A stretch of 64,000 nt of DNA from Anticarsia gemmatalis (Eukaryota; Arthropoda; Insecta; Lepidoptera; Erebidae), in the NCBI RefSeq assembly GCF_050436995.1, contig NC_134763.1, forward strand, positions 2,294,001 to 2,358,000. The letters are read 5' to 3'. Below are positions 22,173 to 32,668 of the stretch, piece by piece; positions within the stretch are counted from its first letter, which is position 1, and the number at the start of each line of letters is the position of its first letter. Position numbers and translations under genes: made by a program. Under the pieces are notes generated by a model. That model was not told where the DNA came from and ran no database searches. It was given only the letters and a program-made list of their open reading frames with translations.

Positions 22173-24329
22173 TAATAAGTATTAATAAAAAATAAATCAA
22201 GACCTGACCTTAAACTTGCCATCATTCTAAGAATCACTGGTCAATCCGATCGCAACTTACAAACTAACAAAGTAATTCCAATCAAAGATCAAACTATCCC
22301 AACCAATCAGAGCCCGACTCTATTAGCCAATCAAAACAATTAAAATCCAATACAACTATCAGGAAGTTTGCTTTGGGAATTAAACATAATCAATTATATG
22401 AAGGCAAAGTGTCAATTATTTTGTCTATTCGAAGTTTGTCCAAGTATTTTGCTCTTGGGAGTTCAGTTTGAATGCTTTACTAAGTTTGTTCGGAGTTATA
22501 TTTGTAGGAAATAAGTATTAGGCCAATATATTTGGTAGGAAAATATATGACGGTTGATTCTTTCAGCGTGTTTAATAACACTTTGAAGAACGATGCAAGT
22601 ATAGAGTATAGGAATATTGTGTTTCTTTTAGTTGAAAATTTGGTGCAACTATATTTTTGATTGATAGCATAATCAATCTTATTTTTAGTAAGAATTACAC
22701 CCAAGGAGGGTAAATTTCATGTTCAAAGCGATGTGTGAGAAATGAAATGTTAAAATCGATTAAATATAAATAATAATATCAAGTGATATTATCATGGCAA
22801 AAAAATACGCTTAGCCATAAAATATGAACAAAAAAATTCCTATATGCCAAAACAAAACGTTTAGAAGAAACTATACTGCTCTAAGAACTATTACGACACA
22901 TTTCATAATACTTACCTTCTCTTAGGAACATAGTGAACCGCAGTAATTTCGTATTATAAACCAAAATCTCCCAAAGCCTCTATATATCGGCGCTTATCCC
23001 ACGTCATAAGCAGTACCTGTAAAGTCATAATTTTACGAGACCCCCACTTAAAGTTCCGTGTGATAGTTTGAAGTAGTGATGGGCTTTGTCGATGAGTATT
23101 ATCGATATAGGGTATTTTTATAGATGCAAAAGATTTCGATGTGTTGGAATAAAAATCGATTTCCTGTAAATAACTAATACATAAATTTAAATTAGAATGG
23201 TTACAAACTTAACGTGCATCACGGGTACATAATGGAAAATTCAAATATAAGTACCTACCTAATTAATAAAATTATTTATTTTACATTATACAGCGCACAA
23301 ATACAGTTTTATTAGAGTAAGTATCTTTTAAGTAATATTTTTAAACACGTCTTCATACCATTTAAATCACTCAACGCTACGTGAAGAACACTAACAGAAT
23401 ATTTTATTTAACGTAAGCTTAAGGTTGCATTAAAGTACACCCAAAAATAGCTGGCGATAAATTTTAATCGACGCACCATTTTACCCAAATCGATATCAAT
23501 GAAAATCACTTTATTCCAATAATTTTGATAAAAGGCTCAACGGTACCGATGTGTCTTCAAGATTTAGACTTATGTGGGACTGTATGGACTTACCTTTCTA
23601 CGGCCCGGCTTAAGTTCACTCGGCGAATCTGTACGAAGGGTTCGTGTGTGGTACAAAATTTTATACAACCTTTTATCGTGTATCTACAGCTTTTTTCAAA
23701 ACATTTTGTAACTGGATTACGAAGGGATATTTCTATTTTTACATTTCTGAACACTCAATAAAATTTTAACACTTTTTTATATACAATGAGTACCTATTAG
23801 TTAGTTATATTCCTATTATATATTATTTGGTAAACCTAAGATCGTTAATGTAATTTTATACAATTGTGACAATTTGGATAGTTTGCAGGAAATGGCAGGA
23901 TCGTGTCCGACGCAGGAGTCTGTCTCAACTGTACAGTCCTTCCCTAAGGAAAGATACAGAAAAGATACGAATATAATAGAAGAAATAAAAGATAATACAG
24001 AAAGATAGAGAAAAGAGATACGTTTTAATTTTATAAAAAGTGTTCCCGCTTTTCTTTTATCCCTCAATCCATTCCGTAAGTCGCAAAACTCGCAACCTAC
24101 TCCCTACTTATCGATACTCCATACCCATCACTATCCTCCGCGATGAGATTAGTCACTTAACACTTTATTTTATTAGTACGATACTTTTTGTTTACTCTGT
24201 ACAACCGTATTGTGTTCAATTTATATGTTTTCTTATTGTAATCTTGTTTTGTATGTTATTACTTATTATGACGCAAAGCGTTTGGTCGTGGTGATTGTTT
24301 TTGCGTAAGTTAAGTGTTTATAAGCTGTT
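22173..24329. other. Non-coding DNA without recognised features
   Basis: No gene is supported; the few short frames have no coding character. TATCGATA, the Drosophila DRE core, occurs at 23100-23107 with other TCGAT words nearby, which is weak evidence of anything. Confidence 0.4.
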
Positions 24330-24416
24330 GTTAAGTATAAAAATATTTACAAACAAATAAAGTTTACATAAACGGGTACAAACCCTTTTATGTAAACGTT
24401 CTTTGACATACTTAAC
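24330..24416. repeat. Nested inverted repeats
   Basis: An outer pair GTTAAGTAT (24330-24338) / ATACTTAAC (24408-24416) encloses an inner pair GTTTACATAAACGGGT (24362-24377) / ACCCTTTTATGTAAAC (24382-24397) with one mismatch. Possibly a small foldback element of about 87 bp. Confidence 0.6.
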
Positions 24417-24499
24417 CTTCAAACACACATACATAACATCACGCACTTTATATCTGAAGGACAGGCAAAGGCGTATGAAATACAACCGTGCTTCGCTGT

Positions 24500-24556
24500 T
24501 TACAATGTTAGTCCCATGTTATAGGGGGCGAGCCTATTGCCAATTACCGGGCCAGT
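24500..24556. repeat. Short dispersed repeat, copy 1
   Basis: TCCCATG, then GGGGGCGAGCCTATTGCC and ACCGGGCC correspond to the inverted copy at 27788-27845. The full element and its boundaries are not visible. Confidence 0.45.
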
Positions 24557-25660
24557 AAGCAAACTCTGAGCTATTATAGTAAATGACTTACACAAAAATT
24601 ACTCTTACATAAACATTAATTTAGAGTCCTATCAGAAACTACGATGATTTGTCTCATATAAGGAATAATTTATTGTTCTATTGAAAATAATAAGTCTGGA
24701 TTATATTTTAATTCACGGCTTGGAGCGTATAGAGCCCATCATATCATCAAATCATATCACGATAACATCATCGAAAAAAAGCCAATTTCACAAGAATTTG
24801 AATAATCATGCCATAGAATGTTCCATTATTTTCCATACACCTGTCACATAACCCTATATACCTAAAACCCCATAACAGCTTCAATTCCCCATAGTCACGA
24901 GTTATTTACCCTCACCGGATGATAAATGACAATGACGTCAGAATGTCAGTTCATTTTTCTGACCACCCCTTATACAGGGTGCTACATTCCTGGTGTTATG
25001 GGATTTTGCGTTAAATTGAGTATATGAGTGATGTTTGGAGTGGTATTTTATATTAGTTTTAGGGTAAGGGGTGGTTTTATATCTAGGATTACAGGATTGG
25101 GGTTCAAATGGAGGTATAACGTATTGTATTTCTTAATATTGTAAAAGGCTTTTCCCGGACCTCCCCCACTATGCATTTTTGCCAGAAACCTTGACATAGT
25201 CAATCATATATATACGATTCGCCCCTTTAGTCGTATAAGCTTACCTGTGACACACAAACTAAATTTAACCTTTACTTAAACAAAATTGATTACATTATAT
25301 ACTATATATACTTAGTTACTAACGGGGTTGCTCTGTTTACAGATATAGCCAAAATTTTAATATACTTACACAATATACCTTAGTTTACCCTATCAATAAA
25401 TACCTTAACTAGATGGGTACCTAAATTTCAAATATTTCATTTCAAAATTATATCAAAATGTAGTAATTTCCTATGTTTACGTTGCGTGTCCATATCTGCG
25501 TAAACTTGTCAAAACGTTCGGCTCACTAATTTGTCAGATAGGCCATAACAAGGGGTGAAATTTAATTTTCTTAATCGCCCAAAATTTGTAACTTCTACCT
25601 CGAAATTAGGTGGGGTACACACTGAATTGGACGTTTGGGCAGCTACGTTTTATGTAAACA
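24557..25660. other. Non-coding DNA without recognised features
   Basis: AT-rich; no gene or named repeat. Confidence 0.4.
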
Positions 25661-26055
25661 CTAGCTGACCGAGAGATAAGAGAGAATAGGTCAGAATATT
25701 CCATATTTTTGTAACACTTTTTACTGTTACCTACTCTGCTCCTTTTGGTCGTAGCGTGATGATATAAAAAAGCTTTTATTTCACGAAAAATATTCTCAAA
25801 ATTATTTATATCTCTTAGTATAGCGAAGTCGCGCATATCCGCCATTAAAACAGTTGCCATGGCAACAGGATTTTGTTAATTCAATGTCATTATAATTTTG
25901 TTTTTTCGCGACTTTGTTGAGTTTTCTGAATTTTCCCGGGAAATGCGTCATTTTCCCGGGGTAAAAAGTAGCCTATGTCCTTTCTCGGGTATCAAAATAT
26001 CTCCATACCAAATTTCATGCAAATTGGTTCAGTAGTTTAGACGTGATTGAGTAGC

Positions 26056-26102
<47 letters not shown>

Positions 26103-26133
26103 GTTACTTTCGCATTTATAATATTAGTATAGA
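25661..26133 (-). mobile_element. Chimeric non-autonomous Helitron (A-type 3' end, B-type 5' end)
   Basis: The right end, read on the minus strand, starts TCTATACTAATATTATAAAT (family B, TGCGAAAG) and is flanked by T at 26134. The left end is CTAG (25661-25664), preceded by A, with GGTCAGCTAG as in family A. The first about 110 bases of the plus strand resemble family A (GTAGCGTGATGATAT), the last about 235 resemble family B (TTTTCCCGGGGTAAAAAGTA), and about 130 bases between match neither. It contains a CAGA microsatellite (26055-26102). Confidence 0.7.
26055..26102. repeat. CAGA microsatellite, about 12 units
   Basis: Uninterrupted 4-bp repeats within the Helitron, at the place where other family B copies have only two or three units. 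Confidence 0.95.
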
Positions 26134-26817
26134 TACCTATTGCTTATATGTGAATTGTTGAAACACCATTTACTAGTTCGTGTATCGAAATAAAATGTAG
26201 TTTCAAGTGGTACATAATGTTTTTAAAATATGCAATAAAAATGATTTCCGTGAACGGTAATCAATGATACTTGTCCCAATTAAAGTAGCGTAAAAAAATA
26301 AAAACAGATTACAATGCATTTCAATGCAATTTAAATTATATATAAAAATTTTATTACTCTCGATTAAAATGTATCGTATACAGTAATAATAATTACTCGT
26401 ACTAAATTAGTTTTAAAGTGTATAGCAGCAAGTGGTGAATTTTGTTCGCCGAGTAAGTAATTATTTCCTATCTTTGAATAACACACTGACCGTAATTGCG
26501 AAAATTTGGACTCGAATATTATGTTCAAAGTGAGTGTAAAACGTTCCTTATTTCCTCAACCCAGTTAAATTCATCCCGAGAGGATTATAAATGTCATTTG
26601 TGATATTATTTGATGCGTCTAATTTGTACTTGTGGTCAATTTGTTACGGTATTACCAAAATTGTTGCTTAATTCTCTTGTCAATGTTTTTCATTAGGCTT
26701 AGAGGTGATTGATGATTGAGGGAAACGATTGATTGTTTGATTGACGTTTGAATATGATCTGTATTAAACGGTGATTAAGGAGCATGTGAATTTTTCTTTT
26801 TCATAAGTCCATAAGTT
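26134..26817. other. Non-coding DNA without recognised features
   Basis: AT-rich; no gene or named repeat. Confidence 0.4.
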
Positions 26818-26875
26818 AACCTAATCCCTAACGTTTAGGAGGGAATCTTTGCAGACCGGTAGTAATGGGTTAAGA
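26818..26875 (+). repeat. SINE 3'-end fragment
   Basis: CCCTAACGTTTAGGAGGGAA, TTTGCAGACCGGTAGTAATG and GGTTA correspond to the last part of the tRNA-derived SINE, diverged. Confidence 0.55.
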
Positions 26876-28404
26876 AAAATCTGTGTCGGAGTATATTGTG
26901 CTCTAAATTGTATATAAATTTTGTGTTGTTTGTATGCGTTGTAAATTTGTACATCAATTTTCGAAAAAATTATGATATCCATAACTTAAAATTAGGATAT
27001 CCTTTTAACTTGGAAATATTTTTGGGATTTTATAATTATTCTTCAAAAAGAACGAGTAAAAAAAAACTTTTTAACAATTTTTAACACCCATTGCAACAGA
27101 AATGGCAAAGCAACCACTTCAACCCGTATAGTACCACGTTATCAACCTTGTTCAAATCCTTCATAAAAAAGTCCTCCCGTCGCTTTAAAAATGTCAGCTA
27201 ATACGTCATCGCCCTCACAATCCCAACACATCAAAACATAACATATTTAATAGGAAAATCTTTACGTTTTCTTTATTTATGACAGAAAGCGTCTACGACT
27301 TGCGACGTTAGTGATTTATCGTCAGTAAGCCGCGTATTTCTCGCAAAACACAGATTATAAATCATAGCACAGATGTTTCAAATGTTATGCCTTGTTTTTG
27401 GCGCGAATGTGTATGTTTTTTGTTGTGTGTTGTTTAATTTTAGGGTTAAATATAGGTTACGGTGTCTTTAAAGTATTAAATCTTAAGAAAAGGAACTGTT
27501 TCTGGCGTTTTTTATACTGAAAGTAAAGGCAGTTTTTGGTCAAACTGGTTTTAATTGTAAGCTCCGAATTTTAGCGACAGAGAAGATTTTTTTAAAAATT
27601 CAACGTTGATGATTTTTCATAACTCAAAAATGATAATAAGGTCAAAGATAAGATATGTAATCCTCGAAAAAAATATTTAAAGAATATTAATTTAAATTAT
27701 GTTTTACACCATTTTCGACTTTTTTACCTTATTTTCAACCTAAAAAAAAAGGAGTTTTATGATCAGAATATTCCCAATTTAAGTAGCCCGGGGTTTGGTG
27801 GTGTGCCCAGTAAATAGCTATAGGCTCGCCCTACATGGGACTGCCATTATGTTAAGAAAACACGCAGCTATTTTATACAACCTCTGTCTTGAACAGACGT
27901 GACGCTATAAATAGAAAAGCCATACTTACATACATAAAATCACTCTCATTCTCACGGGATAAGAAAAGACCAAAGAACACCCCTTACTACGACCTAAAAA
28001 CTCCTACACACAAAAGCGATCTTTTACACATAAACCCTAAAACCGAACGATATATTCTTTCCTTCCCAAAGTCAGATGCAACAAATTATAACACTAAATT
28101 AGGGTGAACAAACTTAGTAATGGATTACACAGTGGTCACAAACGACGGTTGGGACCAAAACTTTGGACCTACAAACTTGGCCATTTAATTTTCTTATACA
28201 TGTTTACTAAAAGGCCCGCTTGTATTGGTACTGTGTAAACAGTTTTGTTCGGAACTGTACATAATTTGTTGTATGGAATTTGTACTTGATTGTACTGTTT
28301 TGAAAATTTGTAATAAATTGACGATCAATTATTTAATTTTCTTACAGATATGGTAATATTGGTTGTTGAAGTAGCCTAGGAATTAGATCTAGGACCCTTT
28401 AATT
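26876..28404. other. Non-coding DNA with one short dispersed repeat
   Basis: No gene is recognised. GTGCCCAGTAAATAGCTATA and GGCTCGCCCTACATGGGA (about 27788-27845) are the inverted counterpart of 24500-24556. Confidence 0.45.
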
Positions 28405-28677
28405 TATTGATCAAAATTGGTTCAGCGTTACAGCGGCGAAAACGTAACAGACTATCAAAATGTTTAGACTTTTGCAATTATAATATTAATAGCATCTGCT
28501 TGCAAATTTGTATGCGTGTAAAGATTTCCCGGGGTAAAAAGTATCCTGTGTGATAATCCAGGCTATAAACTACCCATATAGTAAATTTCATCAAAATTGT
28601 TTTGACTTGAAAGTAAACAACATACATCACCCATTCTTGCAAACTTTCGCATTTGCAATATGAGTAAAGATACAGTT
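28405..28677 (-). mobile_element. Two degraded Helitron family B fragments
   Basis: AATTGGTTCAGCGTTACAGC with ACTTTTGCAATTATAATATT (to about 28492), and then TTTCCCGGGGTAAAAAGTA with AACTTTCGCATTTGCAATA (to about 28677), each resemble the family B 5' half in minus orientation. Ends are too decayed to place exactly. Confidence 0.5.
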
Positions 28678-29618
28678 ACTATACATACAATATACTTCAA
28701 CATGCACTTACCTACATTATACCCATTTTGAAGGGCTCTATATACGGCCTATACAATCCAATCATCCCTAAATCGCGCAGTAACAGTTAATCGCCATCAT
28801 TTTCTCAAGTCACTCACGCCCTTCAATGAAAACGAACCCTTATACGTTTGCTATTAGTGTGCCCTACAATAAATAGCCAGGATACTGGCTTTTGTTTGTG
28901 GGTTTGTTTACATTGAAAGGTTTCCTTGACGAAAGTAGGCAGATACTTACTTTACTCTACTTGAACACAGGAATACACATTTTTATAATTATTCCGTTGC
29001 ACCTCTACGTGGCATAATTTCATAGAGACTATTCCAAGAAAAAAATATTACCTAACTAAACTAAAAATGCAGAATATTACCTCAAAATCAGTCTTAAGCT
29101 CTCAAACTCCCTACCCTATATTTCTGTACCAAACGGTTCTATGGTACTGATTACATAAAATAATATTAATAAGAACAGCAGTGATGCCAGTGACTCATTT
29201 GAAAAGTATTCCGTATTTTTAATTTTGGCACGCAGACTACAACGTATTTATAACACTATAGCTGTACATATGTATATAAAAGTAATACACAACACAAGCT
29301 ATACCGACCCTTATAGTGAGAAGCAACCCTCCCTGTAAACAACTCGTTAATAATTGCTCTTAACCCTTCCTATGTTTTATTCATATAACACTGTAAACCG
29401 AACTAGCATAATGAAAAGGGACAAGTACGCGTCATACTGGATGTATCTTACACCGATGAGTAACATAACTTTTACAGACTGTTTATGTTATCAAGGTCAG
29501 TATTGATTGATGCTCTGTCTCAGGCTTCCAGGCAAAGTAATGAAATTTTTTGTCTGGAAATAAAGTGTTTAAGTTGTTCAAGATGTAGTTCGAGCTGTGT
29601 TTGCTTCCTATGTGTTAT
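28678..29618. other. Non-coding DNA without recognised features
   Basis: AT-rich; no gene or named repeat. Confidence 0.4.
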
Positions 29619-29735
29619 TCCGGGTCTTCAGCTATCTACATACCAAATTTCATCGCAATCGGTTCCGTAGTATTTGCGTGAAAGAGTAACAATCATTCGT
29701 ACTTACTCACTTTTGCATTTATAATATAAGTAGGA
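29619..29735 (-). mobile_element. Helitron family B, 3'-truncated
   Basis: CATACCAAATTTCATCGCAA, GTAGTATTTGCGTGAAAGAG and TTTTGCATTTATAATATAAG, then TAGGA followed by T, match the 5' half of 20755-20973 in reverse orientation. Confidence 0.65.
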
Positions 29736-30607
29736 TTATAACTGCTTATTCTGTGCAAATTTCAAAATCTTGGGAATTAGACTCACTTAAAATAATATTG
29801 TGGCTACAACCTTACACATTGTTTTTGCCGCCAAAAAATGTCAAACGTTTGACACTTTAATTCATAATCTTGATAATTATACAACACACTACGGTGTAAC
29901 AGCCATCCTCTGCCAAACTTATTAAGACCCTATCGAGTATTACGTTTGATATCTTGTTCCTAGTTTCAGAATATTGTGCACAAACTTTGAACCGACATTT
30001 ACGACTGCGCCTTCTATTAATACGGGTTATATTTACTATAGTGTTTCAAACAAGGGCCTGTAATAGCCTAACAATGTTCGCGTTGGTAACAAATTGATTA
30101 ATTTGTTGATAGTTCAAGATAAGGGACAGTTAATAGCTGCAGGCGTTTCATAAGTTTGTATTGTGGTGTTTGGCTATATTGTTCATGCTAAACTTTTCAA
30201 TGGATCAACATTCGACAATTGCTATTTAATATTCAAAGGTAATTGATGTATTCTTAGTTTTTAGTTCAGATAATAATGGCTGGTGTCGAAATGTCAAGAA
30301 AAAGAAGTTCTATTTCGTTTTTTTTGTTAAGATCTACGCTATATCAAAATAATATATGCTCCTACGAACGCGTTAAAAGGGACGATTTTTACTGCTATCA
30401 ACTATCAACAATCAACAATCACGTATTTACGGAAAAAAATATGCGTGAAACTTTATTTTTGCTTGATAGTTTTATTTTATGCGTGAAACTTGTGTATGCG
30501 TATTCTAAAAAAACGATATTATAAGTCGATTTTAAATGTCAGGATTTAGGTAGTCCATAGAAACGACTCTTGTAAATCACACTTTGCGTTGCGTGTTCAT
30601 TTAAGAA
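29736..30607. other. Non-coding DNA without recognised features
   Basis: An 82-codon frame from 30276 has no recognisable domain and AT-driven codon use, so I do not call it a gene. Confidence 0.4.
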
Positions 30608-30883
30608 CTAGCTGACCCGCGCAACTTCGCTTGCGTCACATTAGAGAGAATTATAATGGGTCATAAATTTCCCCGTTTTTGTAACATTTTTCGTTACTAC
30701 TCCGCTCCTAACGGCCGTAGCGTGATGCTATATAGCCTAAAGCCTTCCTCGATAAATGGTCTATCTAACACTGAAATAATTTTTCAAATCGGACCAGTAG
30801 TTCCTGAGATTAGCGCGTTCAAACAAACAAACAAACAATCAAACAAACAAACAAACTCTTCAGCTTTATAATATTAGTATAGA
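30608..30883 (-). mobile_element. Non-autonomous Helitron, family A, complete
   Basis: On the minus strand it starts TCTATACTAATATTATAAAG, has a TTTG repeat, and ends GCGCGGGTCAGCTAG. It is flanked by A before the start (T at 30884) and T after the end (A at 30607). At 276 bp with no coding capacity, this is the reference copy for 6095-6326 and 21994-22172. Confidence 0.85.
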
Positions 30884-31268
30884 TTGCACTGCGGATCACC
30901 ATGCACACGTAACTATTATTTTTCTTATTTTTTGTTTTAATAAACATCCAAGTGTAACATAGACTACTAAATGTAATGAATCCGCACTTTACATATTCGT
31001 AAAATGTTAAGTGCCACTACTTCAAGTGTAACGCGATCCTCAAATTTAATTCTACGCCATTAAGAGGTTCTTAGCTCCACTAACAATGAAAATGTGTGAA
31101 TATTTACATACATACAAGATTTAGAACTATTCTAACTATTGTACTGAGAAAATGTATCTTTGTCTCGCTCTATTTATTGTGTTTTTGTTTCTGTCTCTTT
31201 CTCATAGTGAATCTATCGTAATTTGTGATTACGTAAATACATTTTCAATTCTTTATTCTCGGGACTAT
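30884..31268. other. Non-coding DNA without recognised features
   Basis: AT-rich; no gene or named repeat. Confidence 0.4.
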
Positions 31269-31671
31269 TATGAATCTCAGTTGACAACCGTTTGATAGCC
31301 ACTATTCAGTACATTGCTTCTTTTCTAAAAATGGTGGAGAGTACTATGCTATGTCAAAGCAGCAACGTACTGCATTGTGGGTATAAATTTGTAATAGATT
31401 AAAATACATAGTCGTCATCTGAAGTACGTAATGACCGTGCAGGAACGGAACCCAAGACTACTCGATCAACAGTTAACAACGCATTATTTAGACCATTGCA
31501 AATCAAGTAGGCTATAAATTATTTATGTATCTCAGTTGAAAACTACTTAAAAGCCAAGATACTATACATCGTTTTCTAGCCTATATTATAGTGATTAACA
31601 TTTCGTCAATGCAGCAATGTACTGAATAATGACTATCAATTTGGCGTCTAGTTGTCAACTGAGATAACATA
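31269..31671. mobile_element. MITE-like element, about 47-bp inverted ends
   Basis: ATCTCAGTTGACAAC at 31274 and GTTGTCAACTGAGAT at 31651-31665 are inverted copies. The match continues inward with small gaps through ACTATTCAGTACATTGCT / GCAATGTACTGAATAATG. Additional internal copies of the end sequence (near 31369 and 31529) suggest earlier rearrangement. Non-coding. Confidence 0.65.
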
Positions 31672-32472
31672 AGCATAAAGTTGAACCCGATTTAAAAAAT
31701 AAGATTAAAATCTGTTAAATAAAATCGGTACAGTCATTGACTTTAGCCCCTTGACTTACCATTCTCAACTACCCATCAGCATTTATTACAACAAACAAAA
31801 GCCAAATAAACATTTATACCTCACATATACAAAAGGGTATTAAACAAAACCCCACGTTTTATTTCGTGAAACAAATGTGCAGTCATTATCTTAGGTGGTA
31901 ACCCTGCCAAGAATTCTCATTACGCGGTCACCCTAGGGACTGCGACTGTAGGGACCATTGGACTGGGAGACGGTTAAAGGGTTAAGGTGAAATTAAACTG
32001 GATAAATTTTGGAAAAACAAATACGGATATAGGGGTGAAATTTTTAGGGTGTGTACAGGTATGATGTTCTTGTAATATGACTTGTTTCAAATAATTGAGA
32101 CTGTTTGTATAAACACACGCTGATTTCGTCCTGCTGCATAAAGTTTTAAAATCTCCTATTTGATCTCAGAGTTGCATTTCAGAAGGCTCTGATGAAGCTT
32201 TTTCAACCACCTAGACCAGTGTGACATAGTCTCCAAAAAACCCGAATATTTAATTATTTTCGTGTTATGTCACTCCATTGAAATTTTATTGAAATTTCAT
32301 ATCATTTATGAGATAAGAATATAATGGTAAACAAAATAGCTTCCACTACGGGAGATGAATTAAATAAACTACAGTACAGTACAGTATATGTTCGGTATAT
32401 TTGCGATATTTTGCTTTGAAAGCTAAGACTAAGGCACATTGTAGCTTAAAGTTTGCTGTGAAACAATTGATA
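31672..32472. other. Non-coding DNA without recognised features
   Basis: No gene or named repeat. Confidence 0.4.
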
Positions 32473-32668
32473 CAGCTGTATCTCGATTCTCTACCACTAT
32501 CGTCTACCGACAAGACAACCAGCTAGCTATCGACATCTGCCATTTAGAATGTACTGTCAAAAAAGTTTCTATGACGCCCGTCAGAGGCGCTGATCAGATT
32601 TTCATACAAAATTTCTCGATGACAGGTCGGATGTCGGTAGACAACAGCAGTAGAGGATCGAGCTACTG
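32473..32668. mobile_element. MITE family M, copy 2
   Basis: The ends TCTCGATTCTCTACCACTAT and, inverted, AGTAGAGGATCGAGCTACTG enclose CAACCAGCTAGCTATCGACA, TTTAGAATGTACTG and GATCAGATTTTCATACAAAA, in the order seen in the other three copies. Confidence 0.8.

Noticed and set aside
23100..23107. DREF-type TATCGATA promoter element
   Set aside because: The 8-bp word is expected by chance in this AT-rich window and no gene start is nearby.
26055..26102. CRISPR-like or minisatellite array
   Set aside because: It is a simple CAGA microsatellite inside a Helitron, with no spacers.
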